A stretch of 64,000 bases of DNA from Bacteroidota bacterium (lineage in GTDB: Bacteria > Bacteroidota > JABWAT01). How positions within the stretch are numbered: the first letter of the stretch is position 1; each line of letters starts with the position of its first letter. A program made the translations under genes and the position numbers. Shown here piece after piece: positions 36,066-44,008 of this stretch. The DNA lies in contig JAFLBE010000004.1 of NCBI GenBank assembly GCA_017303995.1, positions 1 to 64,000 of the forward strand. The letters run 5' to 3'. Below the pieces are notes generated by a model. That model was not told the origin of the DNA and did no database searches. It saw nothing but the letters and a program-made list of their open reading frames with translations.

Positions 36066-36634
36066 AGTCAGCTATCTTTATTGACAGGGACGGAACTCTG
36101 ATCAGGGAAGTGAACTTTCTTCACAGACCCGATCAGGTTGCACTTATTCCTGGTATCCATCAGGCAATTAAACGTGCAAATGCGTTAAATCTTCCTGTAA
36201 TTGTTGTTTCTAACCAATCTGGTGTTGGACGCGGGTATTTCTCTGTTGATGATGTAAATCTGGTTCATTCTCATATTTCAGCACTGCTTTCTGATCATCA
36301 AGCGCATATTGATGGGTATTATTTTTGTCCGCATAGTCCACCAGACCCAAGCAACGCCATATCAGACTGTCAATGCAGAAAGCCAAACCCGGGGATGTTT
36401 TTTGAAGCCTCACGGGATTTTAAAATTGATCTTGGCACCTCTGTTATGATTGGTGACAAATCTCTGGATATTGAGGCTGGAAGGAACCTTAATATGGTTA
36501 CGGTTTTAGTTGAAACCGGTTATGGCCGGAAGTCCCTTCCTGATGTTGAACTTTTTAAACCTTCTTTCGTCTGCAACAATGCATCGACTGCCATTCATTT
36601 TTTTCTGGATTCCTATGAGACTAAGACCTTCTGA
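36062..36634 (+). CDS. gmhB: Heptose-1,7-bisphosphate 7-phosphatase-like HAD enzyme
   Basis: 190 aa HAD-IIIA phosphatase. AIFIDRDGTLIRE (nucleophile D8, acid D10), VVSNQSGVGRG and MIGDKSLDIEAGRN are the HAD motifs, and the loop CPHSPPD...DCQCRKPNPGM supplies the Cys/His zinc site typical of GmhB. It would act in ADP-heptose synthesis for lipopolysaccharide. The GTG start overlaps the glgA stop (GTGA). The closest alternative is a histidinol-phosphatase-type HAD, less likely with this zinc loop and no his genes nearby. Confidence 0.82.
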   Translation: MKSAIFIDRDGTLIREVNFLHRPDQVALIPGIHQAIKRANALNLPVIVVSNQSGVGRGYFSVDDVNLVHSHISALLSDHQAHIDGYYFCPHSPPDPSNAISDCQCRKPNPGMFFEASRDFKIDLGTSVMIGDKSLDIEAGRNLNMVTVLVETGYGRKSLPDVELFKPSFVCNNASTAIHFFLDSYETKTF

Positions 36635-37880
36635 ACTAATTTTTTCCCTCTTTCTTTTCTTTTCGATGATTGCACTATCATCCTGCAGTGATGAAAAACC
36701 TGTACTTGGTGCTGATTTGATTAATCCGAATGAAAAACCGGAATTTAAAAAACTGGATACAGACTCTTTGTCTTTCACTTATTCAGTTTCGTACATTGAT
36801 TATGATTCACTCACAAGAAATTCTACACGTTTTGTTATCGGAAATGCAATTAACAACTCAATTGGTATTCTTCATGCAAATGCTGCCTTACGGCTCATTG
36901 CAGATGCAGAGGTTTTTAAGCCAGATTCATTGATTAAAATTTTATCGGCAAAAATTTCTCTTACCCCCTATTTTGTGACCCGGAACGGAAATTCACTACC
37001 CTACTATTCGGGTGACACCACAGAAAGTTTTCACCTTGCTCTAAGTGAGCTAACGTCAAGAACGTATTTTTCAAATCTTAAACTTAAGGATCAGGTTTCC
37101 TATAATCCGTTGGTAACAGTTGCAGATACTACTTTTACAGGAACTCAACAGACTACCTTTTCTTTTTCAGTTAAGGATACGAATTGGGTTAGAAGGATGA
37201 TTACCGGAATGGGCCAATTGAACGATACAACTGCATTATATGCCAATAATTTAGGACTTGTTCTTCATTCTCCTGATCAGCTAAAAAACAGAACACTCGG
37301 GCTTTACGGGTTTGCAACGAATGAAAACTATTACAATTATGACTACGAACCCCGCATGATTGTAAAGTCACTCGTTAAAAACGGAGCCAAATCTGATACA
37401 ATAACTGCTTATTTCTCAATCAATTCTGGAAATCAGCTATCTAAATTTACCCAATCAGGCCCCCATTGGGACGACAATTCCCGTATCATCTTAGCTGGAT
37501 TAAGTGGAAAAAGAGCAGTGGTTAAATTTTCGGACACATCCTTCCTTCCACCCAGGGTTCTTTTCTACAAAGCTTCCCTGTCTATGACACTCGATAGTAC
37601 GGTTTCAAATACTATTGATGCAGATTATTTCGTCATTTGGAACGCGGGAGACGATGGGAAAACCAGAAAATCACCGGGTGTTTTTGCTCAATTTGGTAGT
37701 GATGCAAGCTTATTGGTTGACGTTTTGCCAGTTGTTCAAAATTGGAGCTTCAACACCAATAACGGCTTCTTCCTTTATCCATCTGGTGAGCTTAGCAGAT
37801 CTGAAATGAATGCCATTTTCCTACGAACAGAAGGCAATTCAAAAAAACCATCGTTCACTTTTATATACTCCGGACTTTAA
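36615..37880 (+). CDS. Lipoprotein, DUF4270-like
   Basis: 421 aa. ELIFSLFLFFSMIALSSC is a lipoprotein signal with cysteine at the lipobox, so the protein is membrane-anchored outside the cytoplasm. The body is beta-rich with LGADLINPNEKPEF and DSLSFTYSVSYIDYDSLTRN early on, resembling DUF4270 proteins that follow glgA in other Bacteroidota (family assignment from memory, tentative). Start 36615 is chosen because it begins the lipoprotein signal; it overlaps gmhB by 20 nt. Confidence 0.6.
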   Translation: MRLRPSELIFSLFLFFSMIALSSCSDEKPVLGADLINPNEKPEFKKLDTDSLSFTYSVSYIDYDSLTRNSTRFVIGNAINNSIGILHANAALRLIADAEVFKPDSLIKILSAKISLTPYFVTRNGNSLPYYSGDTTESFHLALSELTSRTYFSNLKLKDQVSYNPLVTVADTTFTGTQQTTFSFSVKDTNWVRRMITGMGQLNDTTALYANNLGLVLHSPDQLKNRTLGLYGFATNENYYNYDYEPRMIVKSLVKNGAKSDTITAYFSINSGNQLSKFTQSGPHWDDNSRIILAGLSGKRAVVKFSDTSFLPPRVLFYKASLSMTLDSTVSNTIDADYFVIWNAGDDGKTRKSPGVFAQFGSDASLLVDVLPVVQNWSFNTNNGFFLYPSGELSRSEMNAIFLRTEGNSKKPSFTFIYSGL

Positions 37881-37883
37881 ACA

Positions 37884-39119
37884 ATGAACAATTTTATTCG
37901 TCTTCTTTTTGTCCTTTCCTTTTTCTCCGGAACTGTTTTTGCCGGTTCAAATGGATCTGTTACTTCAAAACTTGGTATCGGAACTCTTCAGAGCAAAACA
38001 ACCCCAGCAATGACTGGTATTGGCGGATCAGGTTCTGCACTCTCGGGTTCGTCCTATTTTAACTCAATGAATCCTGCACAATGGGTTTACTCCAGAAATA
38101 CACATTTAATTTCAGGATTTACCTATCAGGGGTTAACTCAGTCAACCTCGGCAGCTTCTTCCTTTTCTGGAAATATTGATTTCAATGGATTGCTTTTTAT
38201 CATCCCAGTCAAAACCGATTGGAGTTTTGGACTCAGTTTGTCACCCTATTCCATCACTGGATATGAAATCAATACAACGGGAAATTATGATGGTGAAACA
38301 ACCCAGGAGCAATATGTAGGTTCTGGTGGAATTAGTCAGTTTGGAATAGGGACTGGATATCGTGTGACCCCCGACATGAGTGTGGGTGGAACTTTTTCGT
38401 TCTATTTTGGTAACATCAAAAAAGGCCGGACAGTTACCTATGATGCAACTGCTCAATCGACAGAAAGAGTAACTTCAAACAAATTAAGTGGGATTGGCCT
38501 TTCATTTTCAGGACTCTCATTGATTAAAAACAGTCTTTTTACTGCAGATGATCGTCTTTTTGCATCTGCAATCTTGGATCTTCCGTTCAGTTTGTCGGGA
38601 ACTTCTGAGGTACAAAATTTTTCTGATCAGGTTGATGATACCATTCTCACATCCAGTTCAACAACACTTTCACTTCCTGTTTCCTTTCGGCTTGGACTTG
38701 GATATGAACGGAACCGTCAGTTTTCTGCCGCTTTGGATTTTGTATTTAGCAAAACTTCGGGTATGGAATACTCTAATTTAACAAACGACCCTACCGGTGA
38801 TATTTTGACATTAATGTTTGGGGTTGCGTATCTTCCAGACAACAATACAGGTGCCCGTTACCTCGAAAGAATTCAATATAAAGCGGGTTATTTTATCGGG
38901 AAAAACCATATCATTCTAGCAGGTAAAGATCAGGATGAAACAGGCTTTACTGCGGGTCTTGGACTTCCCCTTCCAGGAGTAAAAAGTGTTCTTGATCTTT
39001 CTGGTGGGGTAACCTGGAAAGGGTATTTAAATGATACATCAATTAAAGACACTCAATATTCATTCAGCCTCGGGATCAATTTAACTGAACTCTGGTTCCA
39101 AAAACGAATCATTGATTAA
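37884..39119 (+). CDS. Predicted outer-membrane beta-barrel protein
   Basis: 411 aa. MNNFIRLLFVLSFFSGTVFAG is a signal peptide. The remainder alternates short hydrophobic strands with Ser/Gly/Thr turns, and SSYFNSMNPAQWVYSRNTHL recalls the NPA block of FadL- and PorV-like barrels. Function unknown. It starts 3 bp after the lipoprotein gene and leads into the TPR gene, so the three probably act together at the outer membrane. Confidence 0.6.
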   Translation: MNNFIRLLFVLSFFSGTVFAGSNGSVTSKLGIGTLQSKTTPAMTGIGGSGSALSGSSYFNSMNPAQWVYSRNTHLISGFTYQGLTQSTSAASSFSGNIDFNGLLFIIPVKTDWSFGLSLSPYSITGYEINTTGNYDGETTQEQYVGSGGISQFGIGTGYRVTPDMSVGGTFSFYFGNIKKGRTVTYDATAQSTERVTSNKLSGIGLSFSGLSLIKNSLFTADDRLFASAILDLPFSLSGTSEVQNFSDQVDDTILTSSSTTLSLPVSFRLGLGYERNRQFSAALDFVFSKTSGMEYSNLTNDPTGDILTLMFGVAYLPDNNTGARYLERIQYKAGYFIGKNHIILAGKDQDETGFTAGLGLPLPGVKSVLDLSGGVTWKGYLNDTSIKDTQYSFSLGINLTELWFQKRIID

Positions 39120-39135
39120 CATAAAGGTAACTACT

Positions 39136-40431
39136 ATGAAACGGCTTACATTGGTCCTGATTTCAGGACTGTTTGCGCTTTCTTCCTCTTTTGCCCAAAC
39201 AACAGAAGTTCAGGGAATCAATACAAACCTGATTAACAGAAACTGGAGTCTCTTTTTTGAATACCATAAAAACAAAGATTATTCTTCTTCGATTAAATAT
39301 GGTATGTGGCTGGTAAAGAACGCCCCAGACGCAAAAAAAACATTGTGGAGCAAGCTAAATGAATCATTTTTTAACGTTTCACAAGACTCAACCCTTTCCC
39401 CCGAAATAAAAGCTGCCTACTTTGACAGTTCGATGTATATATTAAATCTGGGTATTGGTTTTACACCAGACAAGGCAAAATCATTTTTGGTACTAAAGGG
39501 TTACAATTACGAAACCTATGGTAACAGCCCTGATAGTGCAATTGCGAATTATCAGGCAGCAATTAAAATGGGTTTTCAGGACATAGATTACCGCTTTGTA
39601 ATTCGGTGTGGACAGCTTCTTGCTAAAAAGGAACAAATTGGCGACGCAATAGACCTTTACTCAATGGCTAAAGATTTTTATGACACAAATAGCTTAGTTG
39701 AAGCAGCAGCGGCCATTGTGAATGAATTAAACGGAATTGCTTCCCCAGAACAGATCATTGAAGTCAACAACAAAACCCTGGCAATTGAAACTGATACTGC
39801 TAAAAGTCTAAAGTTGCGCTGGCAAAATTTCAAATTATATCTTAACCAGTTAAAGGAAGATGATAAAGCTCTGGCTGAAATTCTGGAAATTTTGAAACTT
39901 GAACAAACATCATCAGCATACCGTTGGGCTGGTCAGGTCAATTACAATCTTGGTAAATATTCTGATGCAATTGAGATGTACCAAAAGGCTTTAAAACTTG
40001 AAGAAACCAAAGAAGATTTTCTGAATATTGCGCAGTGTTATATTAATCTTGACAAAGGTCAGTCTGCCCGGGAATGGGCAAATAAGGCACTTCGTGTTGA
40101 TAAAAATCTAGGGCGGGCTCATATTGTTGTAGGGCAGGCTTATGAAGCAGCAATATCTTCATGTGTTTCCCAAAAGGGTGGTTGGTCAAAAATTGAGTTC
40201 GAGGATAGAATGGTCTATTTGGCCGTAATTGATGCCTACCAGCGTGCAAAAGCCGTTGATCCTTCTGTAACCGGTGAAGCAAATCAAAGAATAAATGCCA
40301 TACATACCAATAATTTATTACCTACAAAAGCAGATTACTTCTTTAAAAAGAAAAAGCCAGGCGATAAAATTAAAATTTCAGGACCTTGTTATAGTTGGAT
40401 CGGTGAAACCGTAACGGTACCCAATTTCTGA
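39136..40431 (+). CDS. Exported TPR protein
   Basis: 431 aa. MKRLTLVLISGLFALSSSFAQ is a signal peptide and the rest is helical. A clear TPR pair is SSAYRWAGQVNYNLGKYSDAI plus DFLNIAQCYINLDKGQSAREW-like. A Lys-rich segment and PCYSWIGETVTVPNF close the chain. Start 39136 has AAAGG upstream. Its stop shares one base with the rpiB start (TGATG). Function unknown; probably a periplasmic partner of the barrel gene before it. Confidence 0.65.
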   Translation: MKRLTLVLISGLFALSSSFAQTTEVQGINTNLINRNWSLFFEYHKNKDYSSSIKYGMWLVKNAPDAKKTLWSKLNESFFNVSQDSTLSPEIKAAYFDSSMYILNLGIGFTPDKAKSFLVLKGYNYETYGNSPDSAIANYQAAIKMGFQDIDYRFVIRCGQLLAKKEQIGDAIDLYSMAKDFYDTNSLVEAAAAIVNELNGIASPEQIIEVNNKTLAIETDTAKSLKLRWQNFKLYLNQLKEDDKALAEILEILKLEQTSSAYRWAGQVNYNLGKYSDAIEMYQKALKLEETKEDFLNIAQCYINLDKGQSAREWANKALRVDKNLGRAHIVVGQAYEAAISSCVSQKGGWSKIEFEDRMVYLAVIDAYQRAKAVDPSVTGEANQRINAIHTNNLLPTKADYFFKKKKPGDKIKISGPCYSWIGETVTVPNF

Positions 40432-40874
40432 TGAAATATTTTATTGCTTCTGATCATGCCGGATTTCAAATGAAGAAGCTCTTGTTTGAGGAGCTTCTTC
40501 ATTCAAATTTTGAAACAGAAGACCTTGGAACCTGGTCTGAAGAAAGCACTGACTATTCAGATTACGCGCAAACTTTATCTGCCAGCATTTTAAAAAAGCC
40601 AGAATCAAAAGGCATATTGCTTTGCGGAAGCGGAATTGGAATGAGTATTGCAGCGAATCGCTTTAAGGGAATCAGGGCTGCACTCGTCTGGAATGAAGAA
40701 CTGGCAAAACTTTCCCGACTTCACAATAATTCAAATGTTCTTGTCTTACCTGCCCGGTTTCTTTCAGAAAATCAGGCCAAATCAATTCTTCATACCTGGA
40801 TTGAAACCCAATTTGAAGGGGGACGACATGAGAGAAGAATACAAAAAATTGAATCTGATTTACCCACATCCTAA
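40431..40874 (+). CDS. rpiB: Ribose-5-phosphate isomerase B
   Basis: 147 aa, RpiB/LacAB family. IASDHAGFQMKK at the N-terminus, ILLCGSGIGMSIAANRFKGIRA with the catalytic Cys in the middle, and RLHNNSNVLVLPARFL match the family along its length. It interconverts ribose 5-phosphate and ribulose 5-phosphate. The stop TAA at 40872 doubles as the start of a promoter-like -7 box for glyA. Confidence 0.9.
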   Translation: MKYFIASDHAGFQMKKLLFEELLHSNFETEDLGTWSEESTDYSDYAQTLSASILKKPESKGILLCGSGIGMSIAANRFKGIRAALVWNEELAKLSRLHNNSNVLVLPARFLSENQAKSILHTWIETQFEGGRHERRIQKIESDLPTS

Positions 40875-40879
40875 CTTTG
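40848..40879 (+). promoter_or_regulatory. Candidate glyA promoter overlapping the rpiB stop
   Basis: ATTG at 40848-40851 (one mismatch to TTTG), a 20-nt spacer, TAACTTTG at 40872-40879 (perfect -7 box). Transcription would begin near 40886, upstream of the hairpin at 40905-40931. Confidence 0.5.
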
Positions 40880-40904
40880 TGAACTGCTTTTAAATTTTCT
40901 GTTG

Positions 40905-40931
40905 AAAAAGCCACTGTTACGGTGGCTTTTT
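40905..40931. terminator. Bidirectional terminator-like hairpin before glyA
   Basis: AAAAAGCCAC pairs perfectly with GTGGCTTTTT around a 7-nt loop. It ends the glgA-rpiB run and, because a promoter-like element lies upstream, also sits in the predicted glyA leader, where it could act as an attenuator. Confidence 0.8.
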
Positions 40932-40956
40932 AATTTCTAACCAAAGGAAAACTGCT

Positions 40957-42255
40957 ATGGAAATGCCACTTCTGAAAATCCAGGATCCTGAACTTTATAT
41001 TGCCATTGAAAATGAAACGAAACGGCAAACAGAAAAAATAGAACTCATCGCCAGTGAAAATTACGTTTCCAAAACTGTTCTTGAAGTGGCAGGAAGTGTT
41101 CTGACCAATAAATATGCAGAAGGATATCCCGGGAAACGTTATTATGGCGGATGTGAATGGGTTGATGTAGCAGAAGATCTTGCCCGGGAGCGTCTGAAAA
41201 CTTTGTTTGGGGCCGAATATGTAAACGTTCAGCCACACTCTGGCAGCCAGGCAAATATGGCTGTTTATTTTACTTTACTAAAACCAGGTGACACCGTTCT
41301 TGGCCTTGACCTCAATCATGGTGGCCATTTGACCCACGGTTCCCCCGTTAACTTTTCAGGACAGCTTTACAATATCGTTTCTTATGGCGTGGATCAGGCA
41401 ACTGGCCGGATTGATATGAATGCAGTTGAAGAACTTGCAACTAAACACAATCCTAAAATGATCGTTGTGGGCGCAAGTGCTTACACCCGTGATTATGATT
41501 ATGTGGCTTTTAGAAAGATCGCCGACAAAGTCAACGCATTTCTCTGGGCAGACATTGCACATCCGGCAGGACTTATTGCTAAAGGCAAATTGAATAATCC
41601 ACTTCCCCATTGTCATATCGTAACATCAACCACACACAAAACTTTGCGTGGCCCCAGAGGTGGTATTATCATGATGGGAAAAGATTTTGAAAATCCGTTT
41701 GGTATAACGATGCCCAAAAGCGGCAGGTTGAAAATGATGAGTGAGATTCTTGACTCAAAAGTCATGCCTGGAATTCAGGGTGGACCGTTAATGCATGTCA
41801 TTGCAGCCAAGGCTGTAGCGTTCAGAGAAGCATTGTTACCTTCCTTCAGTTCCTATACCGATCAGATTCTTGCAAATGCAAAACAACTTGCATCCGAATT
41901 GACTGCCAAAGAGTATAACCTGATTTCTGGGGGGACAGATAATCACCTGATGCTGATTGATCTCAGAAATAAAGCAATTACTGGTAAAGAAGCTGAACTT
42001 GCGCTTGGAAAAGCAGGCATTACCGTGAATAAAAACATGGTTCCTTTCGACAGTCAATCGCCTTTTGTTACCTCTGGCATAAGAATTGGGACCCCTGCAA
42101 TTACAAGTCGTGGATTCAAAGAAAATGAAATGAAATTGATTGCAGCCTGGATAGACCGTGCTGTATCCAATTGGCAGAATGATGATAAACTGGCCATTAT
42201 AAAACAGGAAGTAAAAGAACTGAGTACCGGCTTTACAATCTTCCCAACAGTCTAA
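40957..42255 (+). CDS. glyA: Serine hydroxymethyltransferase
   Basis: 432 aa PLP enzyme that converts serine plus tetrahydrofolate to glycine plus methylenetetrahydrofolate. ENYVS and [20 protein letters not shown] at the N-terminus bind substrate and folate; [14 protein letters not shown] contains the PLP-binding Lys. Length is normal. AAAGGA lies 8 nt before the ATG. It is followed by tatC after 14 bp. Confidence 0.96.
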   Translation: MEMPLLKIQDPELYIAIENETKRQTEKIELIASENYVSKTVLEVAGSVLTNKYAEGYPGKRYYGGCEWVDVAEDLARERLKTLFGAEYVNVQPHSGSQANMAVYFTLLKPGDTVLGLDLNHGGHLTHGSPVNFSGQLYNIVSYGVDQATGRIDMNAVEELATKHNPKMIVVGASAYTRDYDYVAFRKIADKVNAFLWADIAHPAGLIAKGKLNNPLPHCHIVTSTTHKTLRGPRGGIIMMGKDFENPFGITMPKSGRLKMMSEILDSKVMPGIQGGPLMHVIAAKAVAFREALLPSFSSYTDQILANAKQLASELTAKEYNLISGGTDNHLMLIDLRNKAITGKEAELALGKAGITVNKNMVPFDSQSPFVTSGIRIGTPAITSRGFKENEMKLIAAWIDRAVSNWQNDDKLAIIKQEVKELSTGFTIFPTV

Positions 42256-42269
42256 CCTAAAGTTACCTG

Positions 42270-43034
42270 ATGTCAACACAAGATCCGGAAAAGCAAGCTT
42301 CAGGGGGTTTTCTAAGTCATCTTGAAGATCTGAGATGGACTCTTGTTAAAATTGCCATGGGTCTTGTTGTTACAACCGCTTTTTCAGCCTATTACATCGA
42401 TTTTATTTTTGATGAAATTCTGCTTGGTCCTTTGAAGCAATTTGATCCGCCGGTACATCTTCAAAATTTAAAACCTTATGGCCAGGTTGTGCTTTATTTA
42501 CAGGTTGGATTGTTTTCTGGTCTGATAATCGGCATTCCATGGGTCTTGTATCAAATCTGGAATTTTATTTACCCTGCGCTCCGCACAACAGAAATAAAAT
42601 ACATCCGTTTGCTTGTAGTCTACTCCTCCTTTTTCTTTCTTTTAGGGGTTGCTTTCAGTTACTTTATTGTAATTCCGTATTCGGTTGCTTTTTTTATTGG
42701 ATTTGGATCACCGCTGATTGAAAATAATCTGGCTGCCGATGAGTATCTAAGTTTTATTTTCCAGATTTTAATAGCTGGGGGAATCATTTTTGAACTGCCA
42801 ATGGTTTCATATTTTTTAAGTAAAATCGGCGTACTAACCCCACCTTTTATGCGTCATTACCGGCGATACGCCTATTTTATCGTGATCGTATTGGCAGGTA
42901 TTATCACTCCCCCGGATGTGATTTCCCAGGTTATGCTTGGGATTCCGATGATACTTCTTTATGAACTTTCGATCTATGTTTCTGGTATTGTACTGAAGAA
43001 TAAATTAAAGAAAGAAGCCACTAGAGCAATTTGA
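42270..43034 (+). CDS. tatC: Twin-arginine translocase subunit TatC
   Basis: 254 aa, six membrane helices. FLSHLEDLRWTLVK is the conserved N-terminal element that binds twin-arginine signals, and FELPMVSYFLSKIGVLTPPFMRHYRRYAYFIVIVLAGIITPPD is the conserved fourth-helix region. It forms the receptor of the Tat pathway for folded proteins. tatA was not found in the window. The stop overlaps the next start by TTGA. Confidence 0.95.
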   Translation: MSTQDPEKQASGGFLSHLEDLRWTLVKIAMGLVVTTAFSAYYIDFIFDEILLGPLKQFDPPVHLQNLKPYGQVVLYLQVGLFSGLIIGIPWVLYQIWNFIYPALRTTEIKYIRLLVVYSSFFFLLGVAFSYFIVIPYSVAFFIGFGSPLIENNLAADEYLSFIFQILIAGGIIFELPMVSYFLSKIGVLTPPFMRHYRRYAYFIVIVLAGIITPPDVISQVMLGIPMILLYELSIYVSGIVLKNKLKKEATRAI

Positions 43035-44005
43035 AACCTATCAGCGACATATTAAAACCACTTGAGCCAGATTTCAAGGTTTTTCAGGAAAAATTTGCTG
43101 ACTATCTGAAAACAGATACCCCCTTGCTTGATAAAATCCTTGATTATATTCTCAAACAAAAGGGTAAACAGATCAGACCTGCCTTAGTTCTGCTTAGTGC
43201 ACATCTTACCGGGGGGATTAACGATCGTGCCTTCAGAGGTGCCATTCTAGTCGAATTACTGCATACTGCAACGTTGGTTCATGATGATGTGGTGGATGAT
43301 GCTGATATGCGCAGGAGTCTACCCAGTATAAACGCACTTTGGAAAAATAAAATCGCGGTGCTGATTGGTGACTATTTACTTTCGCGCGGATTGCTTCTCG
43401 CCTTAGACAACCATGACTTTGCTCAATTATCAATTCTCAGCCGTGCAGTTAAGGAAATGAGCGAAGGTGAGTTGATTCAGATTGAAAAGAGCCGGCTTTT
43501 AAATACCACTGAGGAAGTTTACTTCAGAATTATTCAGGGGAAAACAGCAAGCCTGATTTCTTCTGGTTGTGAAATTGGCGGATTAAGCAATACGGATGAT
43601 CCTGAAGTATTGCAGTCACTCAGGATTCTTGGACAATCTTTGGGTATTGCTTTTCAGATCAGAGATGACCTTTTTGACTATATCACCAATGAAGATGATA
43701 TCGGAAAGCCAATCGGTCTTGATATCAAAGAAAAAAAACTTACACTACCTCTCATTTATGCCCTCAGACAAAGCTCCGAAAAAGAGGTAAGGGCTATTAA
43801 GAAATTGATTGAGCGCAGTAAAAAAGCAGCAGAATTTGAAGCGATTGTTGATTTTATCAAAGAAAAACAGGGTGTTGAATATGCAACCAAAGTTGCATTT
43901 GAACATGCAGAACTTGCGAAAGAAAGAATCCGGACATTTCCACCCAGTATTTACCGGGACTCTTTTCTTGATATCGTAGATTTTGTTGTAAACAGAACGA
44001 AATAA
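43031..44005 (+). CDS. Polyprenyl diphosphate synthase
   Basis: 324 aa, all-helical trans-prenyltransferase. GKQIRPALVLLSA is the isopentenyl-diphosphate site; LVHDDVVDDADMRR is the first Asp-rich motif and FQIRDDLFDYI the second. Length fits octaprenyl- or heptaprenyl-type synthases supplying the quinone side chain. The start is TTG, overlapping the tatC stop (TTGA). Its stop lies 3 bp from the convergent BamA-like gene. Confidence 0.88.
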   Translation: MKPISDILKPLEPDFKVFQEKFADYLKTDTPLLDKILDYILKQKGKQIRPALVLLSAHLTGGINDRAFRGAILVELLHTATLVHDDVVDDADMRRSLPSINALWKNKIAVLIGDYLLSRGLLLALDNHDFAQLSILSRAVKEMSEGELIQIEKSRLLNTTEEVYFRIIQGKTASLISSGCEIGGLSNTDDPEVLQSLRILGQSLGIAFQIRDDLFDYITNEDDIGKPIGLDIKEKKLTLPLIYALRQSSEKEVRAIKKLIERSKKAAEFEAIVDFIKEKQGVEYATKVAFEHAELAKERIRTFPPSIYRDSFLDIVDFVVNRTK

Positions 44006-44008
44006 TTG

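Noticed and set aside
36510-36614. Longer N-terminus of the lipoprotein gene
   Set aside because: The extra codons overlap gmhB deeply and would bury the lipoprotein signal; the ATG at 36615 starts the signal directly.
36510-36778. Minus-strand frame opposite the gmhB-lipoprotein junction
   Set aside because: Antisense to two good coding frames, with no features of its own.
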